Assembly: GCA_963720235.1 (NCBI GenBank) | Contig: OY970389.1 | Location: 124,001 to 188,000, forward strand | Reading direction: 5' to 3' | DNA length: 64,000 nt | DNA from: JACMLC01 sp963720235 | GTDB taxonomy: Bacteria > Acidobacteriota > Blastocatellia > Pyrinomonadales > Pyrinomonadaceae | In this document: positions 8,287 to 17,870 of the stretch, one piece after another | Numbering within the stretch: the stretch's first letter is position 1 | Layout of the letters: every line of letters starts with the position of its first letter | Made by a program: the position numbers and the translations under genes | Notes under the pieces: generated by a model | What the model was told of the DNA's origin: nothing | What the model saw: the letters and a program-made list of their open reading frames with translations, nothing else | The model's database searches: none

Positions 8287-9699
8287 GTGTCTGCGCCAAA
8301 CATTGAAACCATCGTCTCTCTCGCCAAGCGGCGGGGCTTTGTTTTTCCATCTTCGGAGATTTACGGCGGCCTCGGCAGCGCGTGGGATTACGGCCCGCTC
8401 GGCGTAGAACTCTGCAACAACGTCAAGCAGGCATGGTGGCGTTGGATGGTGCACGAGCGCGACGATATGGAAGGCATTGATTCCAGCATCATTCTCAACC
8501 GTCAGGTCTGGAAATACTCCGGCCACGAAGACACTTTTAGCGACCCGCTTGTTGATTGCAAAGAGTGCAACACACGTCTGCGCGCAGATAAACTTGAATT
8601 GCGAGAAACACCTGATGGGCCAAAAGCAGCTTGTCCAAATTGCGGCTCAACTAAGCTGACTGAACCTCGTCCTTTCAATCTCATGTTTCGCACGACCATC
8701 GGCGCGGCTGCCGAAGAAGACGACCCGACTGCGCTTGCTTATCTGCGGCCTGAAACAGCGCAGGGCATCTTTATCAACTTTCATAATGTGCTGACGACGA
8801 TGCGTAGGAAAATTCCTTTCGGCATCGCGCAGATTGGAAAAAGCTTTCGCAACGAAGTGACGCCCGGCAACTTTATCTTTCGCACGCGCGAGTTTGAGCA
8901 GATGGAGATGGAATATTTCGTGCGTCCCGGCGAAGATGAAAAGGTGCATCAGGATTGGATTGATTACTGCCACAAATGGTTTCTACAGCTTGGCATCAAC
9001 GCAGACAATCTGCGGCTTTACGAGCAGCCGAAAGAAGAATTGGCCCACTATGCCAAGCGCACGGTTGACATACATTATCGCTTCTTCCCCGAACGCGAAG
9101 AGGAAGAGCGGCAATGGGACGAACTAATGGGCATTGCCAATCGCACGGACTTTGACTTAAAAGCTCACTCGAAAAAGCCTGAGGATGCGGAGGGCAAGCG
9201 GCTCAATCCTGATTCGACGGAAGACCTTTCGTATTTCGACGAAGCGACGAAGGAGCGTTTCTATCCTTTTGTGATAGAGCCCGCCGCCGGAGTCAATCGC
9301 ACAGTGCTCGCAGTCCTGATGGACGCTTATACAGAGAAGGTCAACGACAAAGGCGAGAAGCGCGTTATCCTGAAATTACATTCGGAGCTTGCGCCAATCA
9401 AGGCTGCGATTCTGCCATTGGCGAAAAACAAGCCTGAGATTGTCGGCATGGCAAAGGCCATCAAACGCTCTCTGCAACCGTTGATGCGCGCCGTCTATGA
9501 CGACACGGGCGGCATAGGAAAACTTTACGCGCGGCAGGACGAAATCGGCACGCCCTTCTGCGTCACCGTTGACCATCAATCGCTCGAAGACGAAGCCGTC
9601 ACCGTGCGCGACAGAGACACTTGGGAACAAGAGCGCGTCAAGGTCGCAGACCTGCGTGAGCATCTACAGAGCCGTTTACAGGTGGCTTGTCATATCTGA
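8287..9699 (+). CDS. glyS: Glycyl-tRNA synthetase, dimeric class II type
   Basis: It charges tRNA-Gly with glycine using ATP in the cytoplasm. At 470 residues it matches the single-chain alpha2 (GlyQS-like) enzyme, not the alpha2beta2 type. Visible motifs are EIYGGLGSAWDYGPLG near the N-terminus, class II motif 2 in FRNEVTPGNFIFRTREFEQ, and a C-terminal anticodon-binding domain. A zinc-site-like pair is visible (CKECNTR, about 95; CPNCGST, about 117). The start is a GTG giving MSAPNIETIVSLAKRRGF, the expected family N-terminus; no in-frame ATG lies near it. Confidence 0.95.
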   Translation: MSAPNIETIVSLAKRRGFVFPSSEIYGGLGSAWDYGPLGVELCNNVKQAWWRWMVHERDDMEGIDSSIILNRQVWKYSGHEDTFSDPLVDCKECNTRLRADKLELRETPDGPKAACPNCGSTKLTEPRPFNLMFRTTIGAAAEEDDPTALAYLRPETAQGIFINFHNVLTTMRRKIPFGIAQIGKSFRNEVTPGNFIFRTREFEQMEMEYFVRPGEDEKVHQDWIDYCHKWFLQLGINADNLRLYEQPKEELAHYAKRTVDIHYRFFPEREEEERQWDELMGIANRTDFDLKAHSKKPEDAEGKRLNPDSTEDLSYFDEATKERFYPFVIEPAAGVNRTVLAVLMDAYTEKVNDKGEKRVILKLHSELAPIKAAILPLAKNKPEIVGMAKAIKRSLQPLMRAVYDDTGGIGKLYARQDEIGTPFCVTVDHQSLEDEAVTVRDRDTWEQERVKVADLREHLQSRLQVACHI

Positions 9700-9741
9700 T
9701 TAAGCGAGATGAGCAAAAGCATTTCTCTCATCAATTAAAAA

Positions 9742-10143
9742 ATGGCGATTGTCAAAAAACGTAACGAGCAAACAGAGTCGCGCTTGCTGCTCGAATCACG
9801 CGAGCCTGTCGAATTGCCTCCGGCGGAAATCAACGCGAGCGCAATCCTGGTCCAATTCGATAAGTTCAAGCCGTTTGTGCCTGAGCTTCTGGAAACTCTG
9901 CGCGCAGGGACTGTGGCAGAGCCTGTGCCTGTGATGCTCGACGGCTCGACCTTTGCGATTCACACAGCGACGCGCACCTTCTGGGTCAAACTCTGGCACG
10001 CAGCCGCTACCGATTTGACGCGCATAGACCGCGCGCAAGTCATCAGTTGCTTGCCCTCTACGCGCGGCGTGCAGATTGTCGTTGACGACGACAATGACGA
10101 TGACGACGGCGATGACGATGAAGATTACGATGATGAGGATTAG
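9742..10143 (+). CDS. Hypothetical protein with extreme acidic tail
   Basis: The family of this 133-residue protein was not recognised. The first 110 residues are ordinary globular sequence (LVQFDKFKPFVPELLETLR, then DGSTFAIHTATRTFWVKLWHAAA). The last 20 residues are almost all Asp or Glu. Such tails bind metal ions or basic partners, but nothing specific can be claimed. The gene starts 42 nt after glyS and may share its transcript. The start MAIVKKRNEQ has no strong SD. Confidence 0.55.
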   Translation: MAIVKKRNEQTESRLLLESREPVELPPAEINASAILVQFDKFKPFVPELLETLRAGTVAEPVPVMLDGSTFAIHTATRTFWVKLWHAAATDLTRIDRAQVISCLPSTRGVQIVVDDDNDDDDGDDDEDYDDED

Positions 10144-10160
10144 TTTCTAAAGACAAAAAT

Positions 10161-10273
10161 ACTCAAGCTCTTCTTTGCGGACTTGAGTTTTTCTTTGCGC
10201 CTTTGCGTGAACCGTTCGTTTTAGTTTCGCGCTGGTGGCGCAAAGAGAAAACCACAAGCGCGCAAAGGGTTGA
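10161..10273. repeat. Intergenic inverted repeat, CGCAAAG family (copy 2)
   Basis: It contains CTTTGCGCCTTTGCG, then GTGAACCGTTCGTT, then GCGCTGGTGGCGCAAAG and GCGCAAAGGGTTGA. The second and third modules also occur in copies 3 and 4 in other orders or orientations. It fills the gap before the CCA-adding enzyme gene. Confidence 0.7.
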
Positions 10274-10323
10274 ATGATTTTAGATTTGAGTTTTGAAACT
10301 GTTTCTTAGTTTCCGCCTGTCTG

Positions 10324-11718
10324 ATGTCTCCGATTCCCGAAAAAATTCTCAAACTCGCACAGAAAGTTCGCTCGATGGGCGGGCGTGCTTTGTTGGTCGG
10401 CGGTTGTGTGCGTGATTCTTTGCGCGGAGAGACGCCGAAGGATTGGGATGTGGAGGTTTACGGGATTGCGCCGGCAGACTTGCGCGCGCTGCTTGAAACC
10501 TTCGGGCGCGTGGATGCTGTCGGCGAAGCTTTTACAGTTTATAAGCTCGGCGCAGATTTGGATGTCAGCCTGCCGCGCCGCGAGCGCAAGACCGCGCGCG
10601 GTCATCGCGGCTTTGTCATCGAAGGCGATCCTTCGATGACGTTTGAAGAGGCCGCGCGGCGACGCGATTTTACAATCAATGCCATCCTGCAAGACCCGCT
10701 CACGGGCGAGATTCTTGACCCCTTCGGCGGGCGCGCAGACATCGAACGAAAAATTTTACGCGCCGTTTCAGGCGAAACATTTATCGAAGACAGCTTGCGC
10801 GTCCTGCGCGCCGCGCAGTTTGCCGCGCGCTTCGAGTTTGAAGTTGAGCCGGAGGCTTTAGAGCTATGTCGTTCGATTGACCTCACGGACTTGCCGAGAG
10901 AGCGCATCTGGGGCGAGATGGAAAAGCTGCTTTTGCGTGCGCGCAGACCTTCCATCGGGCTCAAGATGCTTTATGAAGTGGATGCTATGGCAAAGCTCTT
11001 CCCGGAGTTGCAGGCTCTGGTTGGCGTGCCGCAAGAGCCTGAATGGCATCCTGAGGGCGATGTGTCTGTGCACACTTTGCTTGTCGTTGACCGCGCGCGT
11101 GAGTTGATTGACGACCTTGCTTATCCGAAGCAGGTGACTGTGATGCTCGGCGCGTTGTGTCATGATTTGGGCAAGCCTGCGACGACGGAGTTTACGGAAG
11201 GCCGTTGGCGTTCGCGCGGGCATGAAGAGGCTGGCGCGCCGCCGACAGAGAGTTTGCTTGAGCGTCTGAATGTGCACACGCTCGAAGGCTATGATGTGCG
11301 CGCGCAGGTCATCGCGTTGGTGCGCGACCACTTGAAGCCGGGAGAGTTTTACAAGAAGCGCGAAGAGGTTGGCGATGGAGCTTTTCGTCGTCTCGCGCGC
11401 AAGTGCGAGTTAGACCTTTTGTATCGCGTGGCGAAAGCGGATTCGTTGGGGCGCAATGCTCCGTGGGTTCCGCGCGAAAAATGGTTTGGCTCGGAAGCGC
11501 AGGAATGGTTTATCGAGCGCGCAAGGGAATTGGCGATTGAAGAAAAAGCTCCCGCGCCGTTTCTGATGGGCAGACATCTTTTGGAAATGGGATTAGAATC
11601 CGGCCCGCGCGTAGGCGAAATCACGCGCGCCGTTTACGAGATGCAACTCGACGGGCGCGTGCGCAGTCTTGAAGAAGCTAAAGAGGCTGTGCGGCAAATG
11701 CTTGGCGAAGATTTATAG
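10324..11718 (+). CDS. cca: CCA-adding tRNA nucleotidyltransferase with HD domain
   Basis: This class II nucleotidyltransferase builds or repairs the 3' CCA end of tRNA. The 464 residues contain the catalytic head LLVGGCVRDSLRG (G26-D31) with the metal-binding pair D40/D42 (DWDVEV), the RRDFTINAI motif that follows in this family, the RNA-binding helix ERIWGEMEKLLL, and a C-terminal HD-type hydrolase domain with CHDLGKP (H280, D281). The HD domain is typical of the bifunctional bacterial form that also removes 2',3'-cyclic phosphates. No strong SD is visible at the chosen ATG. A poly(A) polymerase of the same superfamily is the main alternative. Confidence 0.88.
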   Translation: MSPIPEKILKLAQKVRSMGGRALLVGGCVRDSLRGETPKDWDVEVYGIAPADLRALLETFGRVDAVGEAFTVYKLGADLDVSLPRRERKTARGHRGFVIEGDPSMTFEEAARRRDFTINAILQDPLTGEILDPFGGRADIERKILRAVSGETFIEDSLRVLRAAQFAARFEFEVEPEALELCRSIDLTDLPRERIWGEMEKLLLRARRPSIGLKMLYEVDAMAKLFPELQALVGVPQEPEWHPEGDVSVHTLLVVDRARELIDDLAYPKQVTVMLGALCHDLGKPATTEFTEGRWRSRGHEEAGAPPTESLLERLNVHTLEGYDVRAQVIALVRDHLKPGEFYKKREEVGDGAFRRLARKCELDLLYRVAKADSLGRNAPWVPREKWFGSEAQEWFIERARELAIEEKAPAPFLMGRHLLEMGLESGPRVGEITRAVYEMQLDGRVRSLEEAKEAVRQMLGEDL

Positions 11719-11813
11719 TTTTCGCTGCTTCCATGCCTGCGCGCGTATGATGTAAGATACGCGGTTACACAGCTATTAAAATTCACATCTATATAAGAAG
11801 GAAGCTGACCCGC

Positions 11814-13046
11814 ATGATTGAGTTTGAATTGAACGAAGACCACAAGGCCATACGCCAGACCGTGCGCGATTTCGCTGTGGGCGAAGTTGCCCCGCGCATT
11901 AAAGAGCTTGATGAAAAGCAGCAGTTCGACCGTTCCATCTTAGACAAGATGGCCGAGCTAAATATTCTTGGCGTCTGCATCCCCGAAGAATACGGCGGCG
12001 CAGGTTTCGATTACATCTCGCTCGGACTTGTCTGCGAAGAGTTGGAAGCCGTTGACACATTCCTGCGCGTGATTATGTCCGTCCACACGGGCCTCAATTC
12101 GATGACGCTGTTGACCTGGGGAACTGAGGAACAGAAGCAAAAATATCTTGTCCCGCAGGCCAAAGGCGAGAAGATTGCGACCTATGGTTTGACAGAACCG
12201 GGCGCAGGCTCGGATGTCGTGGGCGCGCGTTCGACTGCGCGGCGCGAGGGCGACGAGTGGATTCTGAACGGCGAGAAGATGTGGATTAGTCTCGCGGATG
12301 TCGCAGATAATTTTCTCTTCTTCTGCTGGACTGATGAAGAGAAACGTAAAAAACGCGACCACACGGGCATGTCCTGCTTTATCGTCGAACGCTCGATGAA
12401 AGGATTTTCCTCCGGCACGATTCACGGCAAGCTTGGGATACGCGCGGGCAACACTGGCTATTTTTCTTTGCAGGATGTGCGCGTGCCGCATGCGAATATG
12501 GTCGGTGAAGAGGGCGAAGGATTTAAGATTGCCATGTTCGCTTTGGAGCAGGGCCGCTACACAGTCGCGGCTGGCGCAACGGGTCTTATACGCGCGTCGC
12601 GTGACGCGAGCATCTCTTACGCTCTTGAGCGCGAGACTTTCGGAACCAAGATTGCCAATCACCAACTCGTCAAACAGAAGATTGCGGAGATGGAAGCAGA
12701 CTATCAGATGTCGCACCTGCTCTGGCTGCGCGCGGGCTACTTGAAGAACGAGGGCAAGTTGAACGCGAAGGAAACTTCACTGGCGAAATGGCAGGCGACC
12801 GTCAGAAGTGAAAAGGCCGCTTCGATGGCGATAGAGGTGCACGGCGCGAACGGCTATGCCAACGATTATCCGGTCGAGCGTTACCTGCGCAACTGCAAGG
12901 CTGCGGTCATCTATGAAGGGACGCGCGACATACATACATTGATGCAGGCCGACTGGGCTTTGGGTCTCAAGAAAGAGAAGACCGCGCGCAAAACTCTGCC
13001 TCCGTACAAACCTGCCGAAGCGCGCGAAGCTGTCGCGGCTGATTAG
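11814..13046 (+). CDS. Acyl-CoA dehydrogenase
   Basis: This FAD enzyme makes the alpha,beta double bond in an acyl-CoA and hands electrons to ETF. The family features run in order: an N-terminal helical domain, YGLTEPGAGSD (flavin contact, about 123-133), WILNGEKMWIS, a beta domain ending GYFSLQDVRVPHANMVGE, RETFGTKIANHQLVKQKIAEME in the C-terminal helical domain, and IYEGTRDIHTL with the likely catalytic base E368. Substrate class cannot be fixed; short- or branched-chain acyl-CoA is plausible. The ATG follows AAGGAAG. The gene stands alone with a terminator after it. Confidence 0.93.
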   Translation: MIEFELNEDHKAIRQTVRDFAVGEVAPRIKELDEKQQFDRSILDKMAELNILGVCIPEEYGGAGFDYISLGLVCEELEAVDTFLRVIMSVHTGLNSMTLLTWGTEEQKQKYLVPQAKGEKIATYGLTEPGAGSDVVGARSTARREGDEWILNGEKMWISLADVADNFLFFCWTDEEKRKKRDHTGMSCFIVERSMKGFSSGTIHGKLGIRAGNTGYFSLQDVRVPHANMVGEEGEGFKIAMFALEQGRYTVAAGATGLIRASRDASISYALERETFGTKIANHQLVKQKIAEMEADYQMSHLLWLRAGYLKNEGKLNAKETSLAKWQATVRSEKAASMAIEVHGANGYANDYPVERYLRNCKAAVIYEGTRDIHTLMQADWALGLKKEKTARKTLPPYKPAEAREAVAAD

Positions 13047-13074
13047 CTTGCCTTGCAGCTTCAAATCTTTCCGG

Positions 13075-13104
13075 GGCGAGGCTCGCAAGAAGCCTCGCCT
13101 TTTT
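13075..13104 (+). terminator. Rho-independent terminator
   Basis: GGCGAGGCT (13075-13083) pairs with AGCCTCGCC (13091-13099), followed by TTTTTAT. It lies 29 nt after the acyl-CoA dehydrogenase stop. Confidence 0.88.
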
Positions 13105-13350
13105 ATATTGCGGAAGTTTGCGTGAGACTTTGGTCGCAGGTTGCAACTATCTGCGACTTTCTCTGCATCTGAATCCTTCTTCGTAGCGGTCAAGTCACAG
13201 ATCCCCCTTCTCGTAACTACCCGAAGCAGTGTCCCGGTTTAAATTTATTCTCAAAATGATACGCAACCTGAGAGCATGCTCATGTATTAGATGAGATGCT
13301 CACATCAATTTTAAGACGCCGGGCGCATCCGCCGCGTCGAGGAGATTCTA
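13105..13350. other. Leader region of the delta-60 gene with a motif shared with 38.1 kb
   Basis: No gene is seen. CGTAACTACCCGA at 13212-13224 recurs exactly at 38108-38120, upstream of the first subtilase. Close by are inverted GCTCAT/ATGAG elements around ATGTATTAGATGA (about 13276-13305); ATGTATTAGATGA also occurs near 30345. These may be regulatory or chance. Confidence 0.3.
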
Positions 13351-15456
13351 TTGAAAGCAACTAAATCATTACCCTCGCGGGTCGCCCTCAGAATCGCAGT
13401 CTTATGCTGCGCCGGACTATTGACGTTGACGTTCGCGCTCATGAATGTAGAAGCCATCGCGGGAGGTTTGGATCCGTCGTTTGGCGGCACGGGCAAAGTC
13501 CTGACACACATCTCCAATAGCTATGACCACGGTAATGCTGTCGCTCTTCAGAGCGATGGGAAAATCATTGTCGCGGGAATGGCAAATAATTCTGACTTCG
13601 CTGTGGTGCGGTATAACACAAATGGCTCGCTCGACACGACGTTCGACACGGACGGCATCGTCACTACGGACTTCGGCGGCACTCAAGATACCGCACAGGC
13701 TCTGGCAATCCAGAGCGACGGCAAGATAGTCGTCGCCGGGTACAGTAACATTAACTTTAACGGAAGTAATAAGTTCGCGGTGGCGCGGTATAACACGAAC
13801 GGCTCGCTCGATTTGAGTTTTGACACGGATGGCAAAGTCATTACGGACATCAGCAATAACGACGAGGCATATGCGGTCGCTATCCAGAGCGACGGCAAGA
13901 TTGTTGTCGCCGGATATAGCGCGATTAACCTGTTCGACTTTTTGCTGGTGCGCTATAACACAGACGGCTCTCTGGACACGACGTTTGACACGGATGGCAA
14001 GGTGCTTACGGATTTCGGCGAATATGATATGTGCAATGGCATGGCAATCCAGAGCGATGGACGGATAGTCGCTGCCGGGCGAGGCAGGGCGCCGGGCGTA
14101 GGCCAACCGACTACTTTTGCTTTAGCGCGTTATAACACAGACGGCTCTTTGGACACGAGCTTTGACACGGACGGCAAGGTCTATACTTCGATTCATAATA
14201 ACTTCGATATCGCACTGGCTGTGGCCGTGCAAAGCGATGGGAAGATTGTGGCGGGCGGCTACACCAACAACTGGCAGTTTAACTTCGTACTCGTCCGTTA
14301 CAACCCGGACGGCTCGCTGGACACAGGCTTTGGCGTGGGCGGCAAAGTCGAGACACCGTTTGGCGACACCTACCACAGCTTCATTCGTGACATCGCTATT
14401 CTAAGCAATGGCAAGATTGTGGCAGCCGGTAGCGCGAATGTAACTACGGACTTTGCCGTCGCACGCTACCGGAGCAATGGCCTGCTGGATACGAGTTTTG
14501 GCATGGGCGGCAAAGTTACCACTGCGATGGGCGCCAGTTCAGACTATATCAACGGAGTTGCCGTCCAGAGCGACGGGCGGATAGTCGCCGCAGGGACTGC
14601 TACTCTCGGAGGTAATGACAGGGACATTGCCCTGGTGCGTTATAACGGCGATGCCTCGTACACGGGCAGTCATCGCTTTGATTTTGACGGCGATAGTAAA
14701 TCTGATGTCTCGGTTTACCGGCCTTCCTCGTCTTTCTGGTACATCTGGAATAGCTCGACCAACACTCTCGGCTACCAGCAGTTTGGCGGGCTGCCGCAGG
14801 ACAAACTCGTGCCTGCCGATTACGACGGCAACGGGAAGACAGACTTCGCCATTTTCCGTGACGGCGGCTGGCATATTTATAACTCGCAGGAAACTTACTT
14901 CGGACAGGCGGGCGATGTGCCTGTACCCGGAGATTACGACGGCGATACCAGGGCAGACTTAGCAATCTTCCATGAGGGATTGTGGCACATAAAGCAGAGC
15001 AGCAATGGCAGCGTCATAAGTTTCCTGTTCGGCATCAGCGCGGACAAGGCTGTGCCGGCGGATTATGACGGCGACGGAAAGTTTGACGCGGCGATTTACC
15101 GCGACGGCGTGTGGTACATACAGCGTTCGACGGAAGGTTTTACAGGAGTGCAATTCGGTGCCAGCACAGACCGTCCCGTTCCGGCAGACTATGACGGCGA
15201 CGGCAAATGCGATGTCGCAGTTTACCGCGACGGCGACTGGTACATACTGGGCAGCAGTGCAGGATTTTCCGCAGTTCGGTTCGGCATCAGCACGGACGAT
15301 CCGGTTGCTGCGGATTACGACGGCGATGGCAAAGCGGATGTTGCAGTCTATCGCGACGGCACATGGTATTTTCTGTATAGCAGCAACGGCGCATTCGCGG
15401 CGCAGAATTTCGGCGCGAGTGGCGATGTGGCTATTCCATCCGTCTATGAGCCGTAG
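13351..15456 (+). CDS. Secreted delta-60 repeat / FG-GAP-like repeat protein
   Basis: This 701-residue exported protein is built of two repeat halves. After the signal peptide (hydrophobic to about residue 36), residues about 38-430 carry delta-60-type repeats: variants of VQSDGKIVVAG, VRYNTNGSLDTTF and DTDGKV recur about every 54 residues. Residues about 445-700 are FG-GAP/VCBS-like repeats with the core ADYDGDGKxDVAVYRDGxWY; the acidic loops should bind calcium. Both halves probably fold as beta propellers. The start is TTG with GAGGAG 8 nt ahead; no nearby in-frame ATG exists. The second half resembles the C-terminus of the SGNH protein at 25587. It is likely exported to the surface or medium; function unknown. 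Confidence 0.82.
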   Translation: MKATKSLPSRVALRIAVLCCAGLLTLTFALMNVEAIAGGLDPSFGGTGKVLTHISNSYDHGNAVALQSDGKIIVAGMANNSDFAVVRYNTNGSLDTTFDTDGIVTTDFGGTQDTAQALAIQSDGKIVVAGYSNINFNGSNKFAVARYNTNGSLDLSFDTDGKVITDISNNDEAYAVAIQSDGKIVVAGYSAINLFDFLLVRYNTDGSLDTTFDTDGKVLTDFGEYDMCNGMAIQSDGRIVAAGRGRAPGVGQPTTFALARYNTDGSLDTSFDTDGKVYTSIHNNFDIALAVAVQSDGKIVAGGYTNNWQFNFVLVRYNPDGSLDTGFGVGGKVETPFGDTYHSFIRDIAILSNGKIVAAGSANVTTDFAVARYRSNGLLDTSFGMGGKVTTAMGASSDYINGVAVQSDGRIVAAGTATLGGNDRDIALVRYNGDASYTGSHRFDFDGDSKSDVSVYRPSSSFWYIWNSSTNTLGYQQFGGLPQDKLVPADYDGNGKTDFAIFRDGGWHIYNSQETYFGQAGDVPVPGDYDGDTRADLAIFHEGLWHIKQSSNGSVISFLFGISADKAVPADYDGDGKFDAAIYRDGVWYIQRSTEGFTGVQFGASTDRPVPADYDGDGKCDVAVYRDGDWYILGSSAGFSAVRFGISTDDPVAADYDGDGKADVAVYRDGTWYFLYSSNGAFAAQNFGASGDVAIPSVYEP

Positions 15457-15507
15457 TTGCAGAGTCAGAACTGCCTGCGGCAGTGGGCGAGTTCTGCTAT
15501 AAAATCG

Positions 15508-15547
15508 AAAAGCCAGCCGTCTTTTGCTCAAAGCGCGGCTGGCTTTT
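15508..15547. terminator. Bidirectional terminator
   Basis: AAAAGCCAGCCG (15508-15519) and CGGCTGGCTTTT (15536-15547) form a perfect 12-bp stem flanked by A and T tracts, between two convergent genes. It can serve both. Confidence 0.9.
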
Positions 15548-15575
15548 CTTTGTTCCTTGATGAAGTGAAAGCTCT

Positions 15576-16124
15576 CTACTTCTTTTCTGAATCCAGCGCA
15601 TCCAGTTTTTCCATCATGGCTGCCGCCTCGTCAAACATGGCAATCTTCCAGTGACCATCCTCTTTGACAAACGGCACTGATGTCCATTTGTCCATCTTAT
15701 CATCCTTCATTTCGATGGTGGCTTTATCGCCCTCTATCTTTTCGTTGCGGATTTCGGGAGCAGCAGCCGGAGCGCCTTTGTTCATCTCCTTAAAAGCGTC
15801 ATCGAGTGTCTTCTTCTCTTTATCTGCTTCTTTCTGGATAAAGTCTAAAGACTTCTTCGAGATAGAACGCTTCATGCCTTCGACGTTGTTGCTCTTGGCT
15901 GCTTCGTAGAAAGACTTAAAGGCTGCGGTCGGTGTCGAGTAGTCTCCGCCCGCAGATGTATTGGTGGTGGTCTGCGTGGTCGCAGCGTTTTTGTTTGCCG
16001 CAGTGTTTGAGTTTGCATTGCTGTTGGCGTTGTTGGCATTGCCTGCGCCGCCACTGCATGCCGCCATTGCGAGCGCGCAGAGAATGATGGCCGCTGCCAG
16101 CCCTGTGAATTTGCTTGTCTTCAA
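15576..16124 (-). CDS. Small lipoprotein with SnoaL/DUF4878-like domain
   Basis: The 182-residue protein has a lipoprotein signal (LCALAMAAC, lipid-modified Cys at 23) followed by a long Asn/Thr/Ala linker (about 27-60). The rest (about 62-175) looks like a small NTF2-like fold: YSTPTAAFKSFYEAAKSNNVEGMKRSISKKS, then EIRNEKIEGDKATIEMK and WTSVPFVKEDGHWKIAMFDE, the usual layout of DUF4878-type lipoproteins. It should sit at the membrane, exposed to the periplasm. The start codon is ATG. No function is known. Confidence 0.78.
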   Translation of the reverse strand: MKTSKFTGLAAAIILCALAMAACSGGAGNANNANSNANSNTAANKNAATTQTTTNTSAGGDYSTPTAAFKSFYEAAKSNNVEGMKRSISKKSLDFIQKEADKEKKTLDDAFKEMNKGAPAAAPEIRNEKIEGDKATIEMKDDKMDKWTSVPFVKEDGHWKIAMFDEAAAMMEKLDALDSEKK

Positions 16125-16201
16125 ATGATGCTCCTTTGCGTCCGTGTCTGTTTAAGAGAAAAGCGATTTCGGGATTATACACGACGCTGCGGAATTTCAA
16201 C

Positions 16202-17836
16202 TTAGGCGGCGGGGCCGATGCGCCCGGCAAATTCTCTGAAACGCGCATCCGCGCGCAGGGAATCGAAGACCGGATCGACATTGATAAAGGCCAGAAAGCC
16301 TGAGCGTTCCTCGCGCGCACGCTCAAGCCATGCAAGTGACTGCTCAGGCGCGTCGAGTCCCAGATAAATAATCGCTATGTAATAAGCCGGAACGTATCTC
16401 TCTTTCGCCAGCTCTTCGAGTTCAGTGATGGCTGCCTGCGCTCGTGTCCAGTCTCCCGCCAGCGCATGGACATAGCCCAGATGAGCTTTAAAAGTCAGCC
16501 CGCCTTCGGAATACCTGAAAGCCTTTTCAAGCGCGCTGATGGCTTCTTCGATTCTTCCAGATTGGGCCAGCGCGAGTCCCATGTTCCAGTAGGCGAAGAC
16601 AAAGCGCGAATCCATTTCGAGAGCCTTGCGATTCTGCTCAATCGCCTGCTCATACTGCCGCGCGAAGTAATAGGCCCAGGCCGTGCTGACATGCGCGAAC
16701 AAAGAGAGCGGGTCAACCTTCTGCGCGCGCAGGCATTCGCGTATCGCTTTCTCATGCTGACCTGTCGCTTTGAAATAGAAGCTATAACCATCATGCGCGT
16801 TGGCATAACCCGGATTGAGTTCGATGGCGCGCTTGAACGCTTTTCTGGCTTCCGCGAAATTCCATTCATACATCATGTAGAAGAAGCCCAGAGACGTGTG
16901 AGCTTCGGCCAGAGAGTCGTCAATCTCCAAAGCTTTTAAGGCTGCCGCTTTCGTCTTCGGATAAAACTCTGTCGGCGGACGCTCGCCTGTCGAAGAGCCT
17001 AAGAAGGCGTAAGCGTCCGCGAGTCCAGCGTGGGCCAGAGCATAATTCGGGTCAAGGTCAATCGCCTTCTGAAAATGCTCTATCCCTTTCTTAATCCATT
17101 CGGTCGTGCGCTTGTTTGTGTAGTATCGGCCCTGCAAATAAAAGTGATAGGCCGCAGTGTTCTGCGTGTATCTTTTGCCGAGACGCCTTTTCTCTTCGCC
17201 GCTCAACTTCAGACGCAGCTTCTCGCTAATCTCCTGCGAAATCTCTTCCTGCAAAGTAAAGATGTCGGTGGCCTTACGCCTGTACTGCTCGCCCCAGAGT
17301 TGCGATTCCTGCTCGACATCAATCAACTCCGTCTTGATAACCAGAAGTTCGCCCAACTGAAAGACGCGGCCAGCAAGCACGGCCCTCACGCCCAACTCGC
17401 GCCCGGCTGCCTGCGGGTCTGTCTCGCGTCCCTTGTAGCGAAAGACTGTGCTGCGCGGAACGACCCTGAGCTTCGGCAACTGCGAGAGGCTGTTGATGAT
17501 GCCTTCCGTGATGCCGTCCGTTAGGTATTCCAACTGCGCATCGTCGCCAACATTTTCCAGAGGCAGAACGGCCAGAGAATCTATCGCTCTTGATTTTGAA
17601 AGACGCCGCCTGCGCTGGAGCGGCATCGTCAGCGATGAAGAAGTCACAGGATTGCTCTCGCCAGTCGAGCCTGCAAAGCCTGTCTCAATAGCATCACTCG
17701 CATGCGCCGGAAGCTTGAGCAGCGTCCCCTGTTCTTCCGCAAGCGGCGTGGAAACGCTGACAAGAGCCGTGCCATCAATGCGGCAATAGCTCATCGCATC
17801 CACGTATGTGTAATGGCAGACAGGGCAGCGTTTCAT
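16202..17836 (-). CDS. Zinc-ribbon / TolB-N-like / TPR protein
   Basis: The N-terminus MKRCPVCHYTYVDAMSYCRIDGT looks like a small zinc ribbon (CPVC, then a later Cys). Residues about 75-215 resemble the TolB-like domain found beside TPRs in adenylate-cyclase-like regulators: IDSLAVLPLENVGDDAQLEYLTDGITEG, then LRVVPRSTVFRYKGR. From about 225 to the end runs an array of tetratricopeptide repeats (AIDLDPNYALAHAGLADAYAFLG, AIELNPGYANAHDGYSFYF and others). This suggests a scaffold or signalling protein; the effector domain that often precedes it (kinase or DNA-binding) is absent. The start at 17836 puts the Cys motif first; an ATG at 17845 is equally possible, and neither has a clear SD. Confidence 0.75.
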   Translation of the reverse strand: MKRCPVCHYTYVDAMSYCRIDGTALVSVSTPLAEEQGTLLKLPAHASDAIETGFAGSTGESNPVTSSSLTMPLQRRRRLSKSRAIDSLAVLPLENVGDDAQLEYLTDGITEGIINSLSQLPKLRVVPRSTVFRYKGRETDPQAAGRELGVRAVLAGRVFQLGELLVIKTELIDVEQESQLWGEQYRRKATDIFTLQEEISQEISEKLRLKLSGEEKRRLGKRYTQNTAAYHFYLQGRYYTNKRTTEWIKKGIEHFQKAIDLDPNYALAHAGLADAYAFLGSSTGERPPTEFYPKTKAAALKALEIDDSLAEAHTSLGFFYMMYEWNFAEARKAFKRAIELNPGYANAHDGYSFYFKATGQHEKAIRECLRAQKVDPLSLFAHVSTAWAYYFARQYEQAIEQNRKALEMDSRFVFAYWNMGLALAQSGRIEEAISALEKAFRYSEGGLTFKAHLGYVHALAGDWTRAQAAITELEELAKERYVPAYYIAIIYLGLDAPEQSLAWLERAREERSGFLAFINVDPVFDSLRADARFREFAGRIGPAA

Positions 17837-17870
17837 CACAAGCATTCTAAAGCAGCCCACAGGAGAAGAC

